The notes below the pieces were generated by a model that saw only the letters and a program-made list of their open reading frames with translations, ran no database searches and was not told the DNA's origin. Of a stretch of DNA of 64,000 nt, positions 36,421 through 47,929 are shown in pieces. The first letter of the stretch is position 1. Every line of letters begins with the position of its first letter. The translations under genes were made by a program, and so were the position numbers. The DNA is taken from assembly GCA_044337705.1 (NCBI GenBank), contig JBIINB010000010.1, positions 3,362 through 67,361 on the forward strand, given 5' to 3'. This stretch comes from JBEISR01 sp044337705 (GTDB lineage Bacteria; Planctomycetota; Planctomycetia; Pirellulales; Pirellulaceae).

Positions 36421-36538
36421 CATCCCATGCTTGGCGTCATTTCCTTCATGCACAAACCATCGACGTGGACCGATGAGAAGCATCGGCCTGATGGGTCAGA
36501 GCAAAGCCGACCGCAGGAGACTGATGGCTTTGGATCGA

Positions 36539-38020
36539 TCAGGGTTTCCACTCGTCCGACATTTGCAGAAGGGCGTCGATGATTTTGACCGATGCCTGCG
36601 GCTCCAGAGAGTTGGTCCCTGGCCATGTTTCATAGCCGCCGAGTGCAAAGTGGCGTGGGGTGGGCAGGTAGCCGAAGTAACCATGAGCCAGCTCCACCAT
36701 CATGGCTCGGGGCGCCGTGCAGCGCTTCTTGAACTCCAGTCCTGTCTCGGCAAAGGTTTCGCATGGCGAAGTACCGATCACCAGCGGACCGATGCGGAGG
36801 GCCTGCACTGGCAGTTTGGTCTCGGGGCTTGCCTTGGCCAGAAGATGCACGCGTCGCGCGTAGATGTCGGGAAGTCCAGGTGGCTGGTTTGGTGGGGGAG
36901 GATTCTGCTGGATCTTCGTTGCCCAGGCCATCAGCTCCGGGCCGATCGACCGCCACTGGACATCCAGCTCGCGGTACTTGGCGTCCAGGGCATGATCGCT
37001 GCGAAACTCCACATGGGGAGCGGTTGCCGACAGCTTGTCGGCCAGGTCTTCCGCGACATAACGCATTTGCCCATAGACCGGTTTCGGAGCACGCGCTTTG
37101 GGGAATGGAACATTGTTGACGTCTCCGCTGGTTCCATTTGCAAGAATCGCGACCATCGGTGGATCCTGATTGGGACGCGACAGAAGATTCTGAAGCTGTT
37201 GGCAGTAGATACCGAAGTAATCGGCCGAGATATGTCCCGGGCCGACGTCGCCGACATAATGGAGGGAATAGGCGGAGTAGATTCCGATGATGCGACCATC
37301 GGTGGCCCTGGCGATCACAAACGAGAGTTCGGGGTCGGTGGGTCCTGCCGGTTCCACCAGATCAGGGCTCTCCACCGGAGGGTTCATCCGCACCTTGTCG
37401 ATGGCACCGAAGGGATTGGGAGTCATCTTCCCTTCCTTGAGGAACCAGCGGCGGTTGAACAGATGCTCCGGAGCCTCGATGCTGCCAAAGCCGACTTCGG
37501 CCGGTTCCAGATTTGCAACCGCGCGTCCGACGGCATCGACAATGCGACGTACCACAAACTTCTGATAGTCATCCAGCTGAACGTCGCTCTGGTAGACCTG
37601 CGGATACATCGCATTGCCGATGGCACTGGTTGCCGAATGCGTGTGGGTGGCAGAGATCAGGACATGCGAAGCCGGAATGGCATAACGTCTGGCGATTTCG
37701 TCTCTAGCCGCTAGGCTTAGCGACCGGTGGATTCCCAGAAGGTCGCATACTATCAGCGCGATCCTGGTTTCTCCCTGTTCCAAGACGATGCAGCGCACCC
37801 AAAGTTCGTCATGGATCTGTCGGGAGGCGATCGGAAGGAATCCCCCGATGATCTCACCGCCAAGATCGGGTGTGATGTTGCTGGTGGCGGCTCCCGCCCG
37901 CATCGCTGCATCTGCGGTCGACAGACAAACCGATACCCCCTGACACCAAACGAGCAGCATCAGGCATAGATTGAGAGAACGGGCTTGAGAACACCGCAAG
38001 TGGGAATGGCGATCAGGCAT
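36539..38020 (-). CDS. Exported protein with neutral/alkaline ceramidase-like N-terminal domain
   Basis: A 493-residue exported hydrolase-like protein of the neutral/non-lysosomal ceramidase superfamily (N-terminal domain only). Characteristic pieces are AGAATSNITPDLGGEIIGGF near 40, VLISATHTHSA about 120-130 (zinc-binding His pair) and ILANGTSGDVNNVPF around 300, with HYVGDVGPGHISADYF. Full ceramidases have about 650-750 residues with an extra C-terminal domain, absent here. The signal peptide is LCLMLLVWCQGVSVCLS. ATG 38020 (MPDRHSH) is chosen because CAAGGAAAC precedes it; the frame opens seven codons earlier. In planctomycetes such proteins are common and substrate is unknown. It is last in a long leftward run. 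Confidence 0.85.
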   Translation of the reverse strand: MPDRHSHLRCSQARSLNLCLMLLVWCQGVSVCLSTADAAMRAGAATSNITPDLGGEIIGGFLPIASRQIHDELWVRCIVLEQGETRIALIVCDLLGIHRSLSLAARDEIARRYAIPASHVLISATHTHSATSAIGNAMYPQVYQSDVQLDDYQKFVVRRIVDAVGRAVANLEPAEVGFGSIEAPEHLFNRRWFLKEGKMTPNPFGAIDKVRMNPPVESPDLVEPAGPTDPELSFVIARATDGRIIGIYSAYSLHYVGDVGPGHISADYFGIYCQQLQNLLSRPNQDPPMVAILANGTSGDVNNVPFPKARAPKPVYGQMRYVAEDLADKLSATAPHVEFRSDHALDAKYRELDVQWRSIGPELMAWATKIQQNPPPPNQPPGLPDIYARRVHLLAKASPETKLPVQALRIGPLVIGTSPCETFAETGLEFKKRCTAPRAMMVELAHGYFGYLPTPRHFALGGYETWPGTNSLEPQASVKIIDALLQMSDEWKP

Positions 38021-38062
38021 CGCAGCGTTTCCTTGGTGCATGATAGAGAGATGGTGTGCAGG

Positions 38063-39748
38063 TCACTGAGGCGGAACTTCAGGAGAACTTTCCTCCGGTG
38101 GCTCCGATGGTTCAAATCCCAGATTGGTGACGTCGCTGATGCGTGACGCGAGGACACCATACTGCTGGAAGAGATAGAAAAGTATCCACGGCAGGGTCAT
38201 TCCGAGGATGACTGGATATTTCCAGCCCATCGATGCGATCATGATCGAAAGCAGATAGAAGCCTGCCAGGCCCAGCGCAGTCATCATGTAGCAGGCGCCC
38301 CATGCTTCACCGCGGGACTGGAACGACTGGTAGACCTCCTTCGAATAGGGCCGAAAGAAGCTTTGCAAGTCCAGCATCGATAGGAGCAAGGGGGGGAAAA
38401 ACAGCCAGACGGATATCAGGTAGGCGCCAAGCATCATCACCCTACCTCCTCCGAAATACTGCACCAGAAGAGCCAGGAGACCTCCTGGCAGCGCGGCCAG
38501 CAGGAAAGCGACCACGACACAGGCGATCTCCCCGAACCATTCGACGGGATTGAACATCGGCCATTCCTGGACCCGCTTGAGTCGGTTCGCCGAGGATTCC
38601 AGCACGGCCAGTCCATTGGTCAGTAGAGCGGACATCAGTGGGATACCGATTCCCGCACCGATCAGAACCCCCAAGAGACTTCCCAGGCCACGCGTCGCTT
38701 CGGATTGCTGAGCGAACCACCAGACTGCAAGGAGTAGTCCAGCGGAGAAGACTCCCGAAGCGATAGCGATCAGGATCAGACCAGGATCGAAAAGGAAAGA
38801 GAAGGACCGCATCAACCAACCGCGCGTGTCGAAGTCGTAGGTCGTCTCTCCACCATCTTCGGGTGTGTCGTCCAGTTCCTGCTTGGCGCGATCCAGAAGA
38901 TCCTGAGTCGCCTTGGTGCCGGTCGTGGCCGGGCGTACCGGAGGGGTCTCGTTCTTGAACCGCACCTCCATCGGATCTGCCGCAACAGCGGGCCTTGTTG
39001 GCTTGGGAGACCGCTTGACGGGAGGTGGCGGGGCTTCGAACTGGCTATGGCAGTCGGGACACTGAATCATCCTCCCCGCCTGATTAGGTTCCACGTAGAG
39101 CAGCGTTCCACAAAGTTTGCACTGAACTCGATACTCTTGGGAACCTTCCCTCTGGGGAGGCTCCGGAGCCGGTCTTTGTGTCTTGGGTTTCGGCGCAGGC
39201 GAGGCGGCGGATTGCAGCAACTGCTCGGCCGATTCCCTCGACTTTTTGATCGGTTCCTCAGGAGCCAATCGCAAGTCGTCATCGGACGCATCCGGGCTAC
39301 GTCCTGATGGCGCGCTGGATGATGGCTTGGTAGATCCACTATTCGAGGCGTTGCCGGCCCGGCTGGCGGGAGGCGATGCCCGGCCTTGGCTCTCCGAGCG
39401 ACTGGATGGCCTACTGGCTGGAACATCGCTTGAGGTCGGCGCTGCGGTGGGAGTGCGAGGCGCCGATGGCACCTTGCCGGTTGTCGGTTGGTCCGCGCGG
39501 TCGTTCTTCTGCCATCGGTAGCGTGTCGTCTCGGGAGGCTTCGGTGATTCCATCCCGATCTGGACCGCTGGCTGATCCAACTGGATCCACTCTTCCTCGC
39601 GATCTAGCGTTGCGATGCGAGGCGTCTTGATGGTCGCTTCGCATTGCGGGCAGGTCACCGAAACCCCTGCCTGCGTGGCCGGAACAGAGAGTTTGCCCGA
39701 ACACTTGGGACACTGAAACTGAATGCTACCCGAGGATCGGTCACTCAT
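38063..39748 (-). CDS. Zinc-ribbon membrane protein with Ser/Pro-rich linker
   Basis: A 561-residue protein. Two zinc ribbons are at the N-terminal half: CPKCSGKLSVP with later CPQC (about 13-36), and CKLCGTLLYV with CPDC (about 205-228), the latter of the MJ0042 finger type. Between them is a 150-residue Ser/Pro/Arg-rich linker. The C-terminal half has six or seven hydrophobic segments (GLILIAIASGVFSAGLLLAVWW and following). It is a typical planctomycete architecture of unknown role, possibly a membrane scaffold with a sensor head. ATG 39748 has GCAGGAG upstream. It lies 72 bp after the DUF6807 gene and 42 bp before the ceramidase-like gene, all leftward. Confidence 0.8.
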   Translation of the reverse strand: MSDRSSGSIQFQCPKCSGKLSVPATQAGVSVTCPQCEATIKTPRIATLDREEEWIQLDQPAVQIGMESPKPPETTRYRWQKNDRADQPTTGKVPSAPRTPTAAPTSSDVPASRPSSRSESQGRASPPASRAGNASNSGSTKPSSSAPSGRSPDASDDDLRLAPEEPIKKSRESAEQLLQSAASPAPKPKTQRPAPEPPQREGSQEYRVQCKLCGTLLYVEPNQAGRMIQCPDCHSQFEAPPPPVKRSPKPTRPAVAADPMEVRFKNETPPVRPATTGTKATQDLLDRAKQELDDTPEDGGETTYDFDTRGWLMRSFSFLFDPGLILIAIASGVFSAGLLLAVWWFAQQSEATRGLGSLLGVLIGAGIGIPLMSALLTNGLAVLESSANRLKRVQEWPMFNPVEWFGEIACVVVAFLLAALPGGLLALLVQYFGGGRVMMLGAYLISVWLFFPPLLLSMLDLQSFFRPYSKEVYQSFQSRGEAWGACYMMTALGLAGFYLLSIMIASMGWKYPVILGMTLPWILFYLFQQYGVLASRISDVTNLGFEPSEPPEESSPEVPPQ

Positions 39749-39820
39749 CTCGTTTCTCCTGCCACCGAAAAAGCGCTGTTTGCCTCCCAGTGGTCCCGCC
39801 TCCAGGATGCTTTCACTGTA

Positions 39821-40846
39821 TCAAGGAGCAGGTTGGGGAAGGAGCGTTTTCTTCATCGAGCAATAGTCTTCATACCATTTCGGCAGGAGCGACAAGGTAG
39901 CGTCTCCCCGATGGAGTATCACTCGGTAGGCAAGCAGCATCGTTTCACCATCAGCCAGCGTCGCTCCTCCTTCCCGACTTTCTCCCTCCACCTCCGGGAA
40001 ATCTTTTCTGCCAAAGGGATTATGGGCGAATAGGCCGTATGTGCGCACATGCCATCGGCCCGGAGCGCGATAGCTGGAAGGGTGACAAAGGATGGCGATC
40101 CCGACCCGCTCCCCTTGGTGATCGCCTGTGTAATCGACCCATTCGGCCGGCAGGCCCCACGCATCCCCATCGATCTTGCCACGGGATGATGTGATCTTGC
40201 CCCCCAGTTTGGCATCCACCTTCATCCACTCCGCCACGCGGATCCCAAAGGATCCCTCCTTGGTGTCGCCAAATTCGACTGGGCCGTCCGAGGCACGCAA
40301 CCAGATATCCAGGTCGATGACAGTGGCCAGGTCGTCTCCCGAGAATCGCATGCTGCGAGTTTCGGTGAGGACGCGTTTGCCGGTGGAAGCAAGCCAGTTG
40401 TGGGTGGAATCGAGCTGACACCATGACCGCTGGGGGTCCTGTCGCGCGCTCAGGGAAGTCGTGCTGATCGACCCATGCCCTGGCGCCTCGGACCAAAAGT
40501 CAACTCCATTGACCGCACCGTGCGTCATCCAGAGGGAGCGATGGTGCGGATGGTCCTGTTTCTCTCCAGCAGTCCCGTCCGACATCGGCCATTGCCGAGT
40601 CACCAGCCACTGCCCTGGACCGATCAATGGCCAGAGGATCGGCTTAGGACCATCGGCATGCCCGAACTTGGCGACCAGTGTCTCTCCCTGCAGCACCACG
40701 GCAGATCCACCTTCGGCCTTCGCACTCCAGCCCTTTGGGGACTGGCTCTGGCTGGTGCTGCTGGAATAGATGATGGCTGTCAGGACAAGCAGGCATCGGG
40801 TCAAAAAAGATTGCGCCACAGGCGAGATCGACGACACGGGATGCAT
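39821..40846 (-). CDS. DUF6807 (PmoA-like) family exported protein
   Basis: A 341-residue exported protein of the PmoA-like DUF6807 family, frequent in planctomycetes and of unknown function. Family pieces are KPILWPLIGPGQWLVTR near 70, EKQDHPHHRSLWMTHGAVNGVDFW near 95 (His-rich) and VGIAILCHPSSYRAPGRWHVRTYGLFAHNPFG near the C-terminus. A signal peptide covers about 1-35. ATG 40846 has GGAAGGAAC upstream. It may act on carbohydrates at the cell surface, because the family often sits near sugar-utilisation genes, but nothing here proves it. The 36-residue NSS partner gene ends 81 bp upstream. Confidence 0.86.
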   Translation of the reverse strand: MHPVSSISPVAQSFLTRCLLVLTAIIYSSSTSQSQSPKGWSAKAEGGSAVVLQGETLVAKFGHADGPKPILWPLIGPGQWLVTRQWPMSDGTAGEKQDHPHHRSLWMTHGAVNGVDFWSEAPGHGSISTTSLSARQDPQRSWCQLDSTHNWLASTGKRVLTETRSMRFSGDDLATVIDLDIWLRASDGPVEFGDTKEGSFGIRVAEWMKVDAKLGGKITSSRGKIDGDAWGLPAEWVDYTGDHQGERVGIAILCHPSSYRAPGRWHVRTYGLFAHNPFGRKDFPEVEGESREGGATLADGETMLLAYRVILHRGDATLSLLPKWYEDYCSMKKTLLPQPAP

Positions 40847-40927
40847 CGGTACAGTTCCTTCCGTCGGGTCAGGTTTGTAGGCAGCCTCGAGGGCGCTGCA
40901 CTTCCAGCGATCAACGGGCTGCTGCGA

Positions 40928-41038
40928 TCATTCGTCGTCTAGGGACGAATTGGCAAGGACTCGGGCGATGCAGAATGAGACAAGCGCCAAGACACTACCG
41001 ATCGACACCGTCATGAAAAGCCATCCGAGAGTGGTCAT
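40928..41038 (-). CDS. 36-residue membrane protein, MetS-like small partner of the NSS transporter
   Basis: A short open frame of 36 residues. It starts at ATG 41038 (rc of cat 41036-41038) and ends at TGA 40928-40930. The protein opens MTTLGWLFMTVSIGSVL and is one hydrophobic helix with a short polar tail ending in DDE. CGCAAGGC lies about 10 nt upstream of the ATG. The gene follows the NSS transporter by 66 bp on the same strand. It resembles MetS, the small subunit required by the Corynebacterium methionine/alanine NSS transporter MetP, and comparable small proteins of planctomycetes. The match is by composition, length and position, so the functional claim is inference. Confidence 0.65.
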   Translation of the reverse strand: MTTLGWLFMTVSIGSVLALVSFCIARVLANSSLDDE

Positions 41039-41104
41039 GGTGAAATTGCCTTGCGAGGGATTCGATATGGAGGAAATGGATCACGGGCCATTAAGATTCG
41101 ATGG

Positions 41105-42658
41105 TCAAAGGATCGACCGGCCTTCCTGCTTCCATCGCTTGCTGGCGACTGACACCATGGCCAGGAGAAGCACCATGCAGCCGGCGACGATGCCAAATCC
41201 GGTCGCCAGGACAGGATCCTCGAACTTCTTAACCAGTTCCAGTTTGCCTTGGGCGTCGCGAGCGATCAGCTGACTGACCAGGATCCAGATGAGGAATAGA
41301 GGCGACACGTAGCGGATGACAAACTGGACGAATGCAGGGACCTTCAACTGGGCACCGCTGTCGAGTTCCGCCTTGCCTTTCTGGATTCCAAAGACCCATC
41401 CATAGAGAATCGCCTGGATTAGCGCTAAGACGACGATGAACATCTCACCACTCCAGAAGTCGATCGCCGACAGCCCCTTCAGCTCGCCGCTTCGGAGGAC
41501 AATCCAGCCCGTTCCGATCATCGAGATAACGAACAGAAGCATCGTCGATCGCATGCGGTTCCACCCCAGTCCCTCTTCAAAGAAGGCCAGCACCGGTTGC
41601 AGCATCGAGATGCTGCTGGTGATCGCGGCCAGGAACAGCATGAAGAACCATAGGAAGCCGAAGAAGCTTCCGGCCGGCATTTCCGCGAAGACATTGGGAA
41701 GGGCATTAAACCCAAGGGAGAACGAGCTGCTGGTGAACTGCGTCAGCGCGGTGGCGCCGAGGAAAATAAAGGCGGCAGGGATTGTGATCAGTCCGCCCAG
41801 GCAGACTTCAAAGAATTCGTTGACGCTGGAAGCGGTCAGACTGCTCAGGGCGATGTCCTGCTTAGGCTTGCAGTAGCTGGCGTAGTTGATGATCACCCCG
41901 AAACCGACCGACAGGGTGAAGAAGATCTGGCCCGCTGCGGCCAGCCAAGTACCCGGTTTCCCAAGAACGGAAAAGTCCGGGTTCCACATGTACCCCAGGC
42001 CGTTGACCACGTTCTGGTCGGGTGCGTTTGGATTGGCGGGAAGGGTGAGCACACGAGCCAGCACGCAGATGGCGCAGATCGCCATCAGTGGCATGGCGAT
42101 GTTGCAGAACTTCTCGATGCCACCGCTAAGCCCCCGGTAGACCAGCAGGAAGTTGACGACGAAGGTGATGACTAGAAAAATCAGTGGCGCTGTCAGTCCT
42201 GAAAGTATGGCTGCATCTTTAGATGAACCAGTAAAGGTCTCGAAGACCGCTTTGTACTTGGCTGGATCGCTGCCGTGATTCATCCAGCCCATCAGGTAAT
42301 AGAAGGCGTACCCCAGGCACCACGATTCGATCACGATGTAGTAGAAGTAGACGGTCATCGGCACGAGGAGGGCCAGGGCACCCAGATACTTTGCGGCTGG
42401 ATGACGCCACAGGGTCGCGAAGATGCCCGGTGCGGAGTTGAAGCCATGACGACCTCCGTATCGACCCATCGACCATTCGGCCCAGCAGAGCGGAATTCCC
42501 ACAAGAAGGAGTGCGATGAAATAGGGGATCATGAACGCCCCACCGCCGTTTTCGGCCGCTTTGCCCGGAAAGCGGAGGAAATTACCGAGACCGACGGCCG
42601 ATCCTGCGACTGCAAGGATGACTCCCAGTTTGGAGCCCCACTGCTGCTTTTCACTCAT
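41105..42658 (-). CDS. Sodium-dependent transporter of the neurotransmitter:sodium symporter (NSS/SNF) family
   Basis: A 517-residue Na+-coupled amino acid-type transporter with 11-12 helices. The N-terminal signature GSAVGLGNFLRFPGKAAENGGGAF forms the Na+ and substrate site. Later pieces include GFGVIINYASYCK and the C-terminal hydrophobic helices ending near TGFGIVAGCMVLLLAMVS. Eukaryotic relatives carry neurotransmitters; bacterial members import amino acids such as Met, Ala, Leu or Trp, but the substrate here is unknown. The frame opens with two TTG codons, and ATG 42658 is chosen since GGGAG lies 8 nt before it. A 36-residue partner follows, as in MetP-MetS. Confidence 0.93.
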   Translation of the reverse strand: MSEKQQWGSKLGVILAVAGSAVGLGNFLRFPGKAAENGGGAFMIPYFIALLLVGIPLCWAEWSMGRYGGRHGFNSAPGIFATLWRHPAAKYLGALALLVPMTVYFYYIVIESWCLGYAFYYLMGWMNHGSDPAKYKAVFETFTGSSKDAAILSGLTAPLIFLVITFVVNFLLVYRGLSGGIEKFCNIAMPLMAICAICVLARVLTLPANPNAPDQNVVNGLGYMWNPDFSVLGKPGTWLAAAGQIFFTLSVGFGVIINYASYCKPKQDIALSSLTASSVNEFFEVCLGGLITIPAAFIFLGATALTQFTSSSFSLGFNALPNVFAEMPAGSFFGFLWFFMLFLAAITSSISMLQPVLAFFEEGLGWNRMRSTMLLFVISMIGTGWIVLRSGELKGLSAIDFWSGEMFIVVLALIQAILYGWVFGIQKGKAELDSGAQLKVPAFVQFVIRYVSPLFLIWILVSQLIARDAQGKLELVKKFEDPVLATGFGIVAGCMVLLLAMVSVASKRWKQEGRSIL

Positions 42659-42874
42659 CAACAAACTCCCGATTACGCACGGTCTGGTTTTTGGTGGAAT
42701 GGACGATTCCCTGGAGAGGCCAGGGGGCGATGGATCGCAATATCCACCACCTGCAAACTGAAAGAGTCAGCTTAGCTGATCCTGAATCAGTCTGCACCAT
42801 TTTGGTCGATTCCCTGACCTGGGCGATGGCACTGGCGGACAACATGATCCCCCCAGTTTGCCCGATTGGTGCAG

Positions 42875-43780
42875 TCAATTGCTGCTGGTGGGGGATGCGA
42901 CGTGGACTGCGACCGGAAGCGCGTTCCCAAAGCGATCGAAATCCCGGAAGGTCCAGACGACCTTTTTCTCTTTGGTGACTTCGACGATCTGAGGCTGGTC
43001 CGGTCCCGCATGGCAATTGACGATCCAGGTGTTGCCACTAGGCAGCCGTTCAACCATTGTCACCCACGCCAGCCGGATTCCTGGCAATTCATTTTCGCCC
43101 ACCTCCCAGACCGTTTTCCCTTCGGCATCGACTTCCAGGACGCGATGGCCGTCCCCGGTGCCGATCAGTGTGGTTCCAGAGGAAGTGCGCACGGCCGAGT
43201 AGAGTTGGGTTCCGACGTCGTGCTGCCAGATCACTTTGCCATCGGTGGCATACTCGCGAATCTTCCGGTCCCCTTCATGCGCGACCAGGTAGGTCTGGCC
43301 TGGAGTGGGCCGTACCAGTCGGGTATCGCGATGGGCATCGGGCCGGTCGACCGAAATCGGGATCGACCGGAGCACCTTCTTTTCGCGATCGATCTCCAGA
43401 ATGCGCCGCGCGCCGCTTTCGGCGATCATGGTGGCTCCCGAGGGAAGTCGGCGGAAGGCATGGATTTCAATCGGACCACCTTCTGCGGTCTTCCCCGCTT
43501 CGTATTTCCAGATTTCTTTTCCCTTCTCATCGACTTCGATCACGTTGCCGAAACTGGTCTGCAGCAGCCAGTGGCCATTGGGCAAGGCCTGGGCATCATG
43601 GATGTCGCGGATGGGGATCGACCAGACGATGTTGTCTTCGGCATCGATCAGGGCTGCGATTTTCTTTTCATAATCTGCGGCGAGAAAGACCCGCTTCCCG
43701 CCAGCCTGGTGCGACTGGGCGATTGCCGACGCGTTCAGCAGAAGCCACCCGATCACCGCCAAAAACCCCTTGCAACCCAT
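42875..43780 (-). CDS. Exported beta-propeller protein (PQQ- or arylsulfotransferase-like repeats)
   Basis: A 301-residue exported protein. A signal peptide covers about 1-22 (GFLAVIGWLLLNASAIAQ). Repeats of the kind DAQALPNGHWLLQT, FRRLPSGATMIAESG, YSAVRTSSGTTLIGTGD and VERLPSGNTWIVN mark blades of a propeller: each has L-P-S/N-G followed by beta strands, as in the ASST-like and PQQ-binding families. No catalytic residues are clear. ATG 43780 is chosen because AAGGAG lies 9 nt before it and a GTG six codons up would be less likely. The gene precedes the NSS transporter by 216 bp in a leftward run; a link is not shown. Confidence 0.8.
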   Translation of the reverse strand: MGCKGFLAVIGWLLLNASAIAQSHQAGGKRVFLAADYEKKIAALIDAEDNIVWSIPIRDIHDAQALPNGHWLLQTSFGNVIEVDEKGKEIWKYEAGKTAEGGPIEIHAFRRLPSGATMIAESGARRILEIDREKKVLRSIPISVDRPDAHRDTRLVRPTPGQTYLVAHEGDRKIREYATDGKVIWQHDVGTQLYSAVRTSSGTTLIGTGDGHRVLEVDAEGKTVWEVGENELPGIRLAWVTMVERLPSGNTWIVNCHAGPDQPQIVEVTKEKKVVWTFRDFDRFGNALPVAVHVASPTSSN

Positions 43781-43858
43781 CGCGATGGTCTCCTTCACTC
43801 TGATATCTCTTTTGGATCCAAACGGAAAAATCTCTGACGAAACTAAAGTCTTTTGCCA

Positions 43859-44677
43859 TCACCGAAGCAAGTCGGGAACAGCAATCCGCTGACCGTCGTA
43901 GGCCAGTCGGATGTTGGATGGGAGCGTCGCGTTGGTCCCGGCGTAATCGAGTTCGTGCGACAGATGTGTCAGAAATGCCTGCCGAGGCTTCAGTCGCTCG
44001 ATGATCCCAACCGCTTGATCTACCGAAAGGTGAGTGGGGTGTGGGCGGGGGCGCAGAGCGTCGAGGATGAGGGTATCAAGCCCTTCCAGGAGATGCCAGC
44101 TGCTTTCGGGGATCGAACTGACATCGGTGCAGTAGGCGGTCTGGCCGATGCGAAAACCAAGTACTTCAAAGTGGGGCCCATGGTTCAACCGGATAGGGGT
44201 CACCTGGACACCAAGCACTTCGAACGGATCCGTGGTGATCCTCCGCAGGTCCAGTTGCGGTGCGGCTCCCGGATGCGTCGCGGGCCGATCGCTGAATGCG
44301 TAGTCGAATGCCATCCGAATGCGGCGCTCCACCTTCTCTTCACAAAAGAGCGGAATCGGGCCACCGATCGCAAAAGGAAACAGCCGCAAATCATCCAGCC
44401 CGTACAGGTGATCGACATGTTCGTGGGTGTAGAGCACCGCATGGACGATGCCGATGCCTTCCCGAAGCAATTGGGTGCGGAGGTCGGGGGAGGTATCGAT
44501 CAGCAGATTCCCCTGGTCCAGTCCGATGATAGCCGAACAGCGCGTGCGGCGATTGCGTGGATCGTTGCTTTCGCAAACCTCGCAGGGGCACCCGATCGTC
44601 GGGACTCCGACGCTGGTGCCGGTTCCCAGCAGGATCATCTCCCCGCGGAAATCGATCGATTTGAACTGTTGCGGCAC
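43859..44677 (-). CDS. MBL-fold metallohydrolase (PhnP/YcbX-like)
   Basis: A 272-residue metallo-beta-lactamase-fold hydrolase. The core motif is ILLGTGTSVGVPTIGCPCEVC (near 25-45) with a Cys pair that in PhnP-type proteins binds a structural zinc, then THEHVDHLYGLDDLR (H-x-H-x-D-H metal ligands), LNHGPHFEVLGFRI and THLSHELDYA further on. Members hydrolyse cyclic phosphodiesters or are of unknown function. The start is GTG 44677, with GGAG about 10 nt upstream; ATG 44638 would start directly at ILLGTG and has its GGGGAG too near. The divergent msrA gene begins 211 bp to the right. It is the first gene of the leftward run. Confidence 0.87.
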   Translation of the reverse strand: MPQQFKSIDFRGEMILLGTGTSVGVPTIGCPCEVCESNDPRNRRTRCSAIIGLDQGNLLIDTSPDLRTQLLREGIGIVHAVLYTHEHVDHLYGLDDLRLFPFAIGGPIPLFCEEKVERRIRMAFDYAFSDRPATHPGAAPQLDLRRITTDPFEVLGVQVTPIRLNHGPHFEVLGFRIGQTAYCTDVSSIPESSWHLLEGLDTLILDALRPRPHPTHLSVDQAVGIIERLKPRQAFLTHLSHELDYAGTNATLPSNIRLAYDGQRIAVPDLLR

Positions 44678-44888
44678 CAGATCACTCCGTCTCCAGATCC
44701 GTTCTTCCAGGGAACACCCTATCGTAACGCATCGGGCCATTCAGCGGTTCCGCCACTGCCCCCTGGCTTTGCTGCCGGGTAAACTAATTACGCCTGACCT
44801 GGTGGTTGAGGGAATTTTGAAAATTGTCCCGTTGCCTCCGTGGAGTCAGCCGAAAAGTCTCCGCCTTGTATTCTGGAGTCGATTTGTC

Positions 44889-45632
44889 ATGAGCCGAATT
44901 CCGTGTTTGGATCGCAGCGCTGTGGGTGGGAATCGCCGAGTTTGCTTGGGCGCTATCGGATGTCTGTTGGCTTTTGCGGTAATGCAATCGACCCATCGAG
45001 TGGCCCTGGCGCAGTCCGGGGCAGCCGAAAAAGAGGCAGCGTCCGGGAGCCAGAAGGGGGACGGAAAAAATAGCGAGGGGAAACCTATGGAACTGGCAAC
45101 GGTTGGGGGTGGTTGTTTCTGGTGCGTCGAGGCGGTTTTTCAGCGGCTGCAAGGAGTCACGAAAGTGGTCTCCGGCTACGCGGGCGGGCAGACCGAGAAT
45201 CCGAACTACAAGCAAGTGTGCACTGGCCTAACCGGGCATGCCGAAGTATGCCAGATCACCTACGACCCGTCGATCGTCTCCTTCGATGAAATCCTCGAAG
45301 TCTTCTGGCAGACGCACGATCCCACAACGCTCAATCGCCAGGGCAACGACGTCGGCACCCAGTATCGCTCGGTGGTCTACTATCACTCCCAAGAGCAGAA
45401 AGAGAAGGCCGAGCATTACATGAAGAAGCTGGATGAAGCCAAGATCTTCAAGAATCCGATCGTCACCGAAATCAGTCCGCTACCGAAATTCTATCCCGCC
45501 GAAGACTATCACCAAAATTATTTCAACGACAATCCTGATCAGCCCTACTGCCAGGCGGTCGTCAAGTCGAAGGTCGACAAGTTTAAGAAGGTCTTCAGTG
45601 AGAAGATGAAGAAAGAGTATGGCGACCGCTGA
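44889..45632 (+). CDS. msrA: Exported peptide-methionine (S)-S-oxide reductase (MsrA)
   Basis: A 247-residue MsrA, which repairs oxidised methionine in proteins. The catalytic Cys76 is in GGGCFWCVEAVF; following segments VVSGYAGGQTENPNYKQVCTGLTGHAEVCQITYDP and ILEVFWQTHDPTTLNRQGNDVGTQYRS are canonical. About 65 residues precede the core, with a hydrophobic stretch (CLGAIGCLLAFAVMQ) after basic residues, so the enzyme appears exported or membrane-anchored instead of cytoplasmic. ATG 44889 has GGAG about 10 nt upstream and starts the signal. The gene is separated from the next by only 2 bp, so it shares an operon with the PSD1 and DUF1501 genes. Confidence 0.94.
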   Translation: MSRIPCLDRSAVGGNRRVCLGAIGCLLAFAVMQSTHRVALAQSGAAEKEAASGSQKGDGKNSEGKPMELATVGGGCFWCVEAVFQRLQGVTKVVSGYAGGQTENPNYKQVCTGLTGHAEVCQITYDPSIVSFDEILEVFWQTHDPTTLNRQGNDVGTQYRSVVYYHSQEQKEKAEHYMKKLDEAKIFKNPIVTEISPLPKFYPAEDYHQNYFNDNPDQPYCQAVVKSKVDKFKKVFSEKMKKEYGDR

Positions 45633-45634
45633 CC

Positions 45635-47905
<2,271 letters not shown>

Positions 47906-47929
47906 TCGAACGGGGAAAGAGGTTTTTCG

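Noticed and set aside
42866..43837. Plus-strand open frame of 323 codons
   Set aside because: Opposite the beta-propeller gene, which has a signal peptide and clear repeats.
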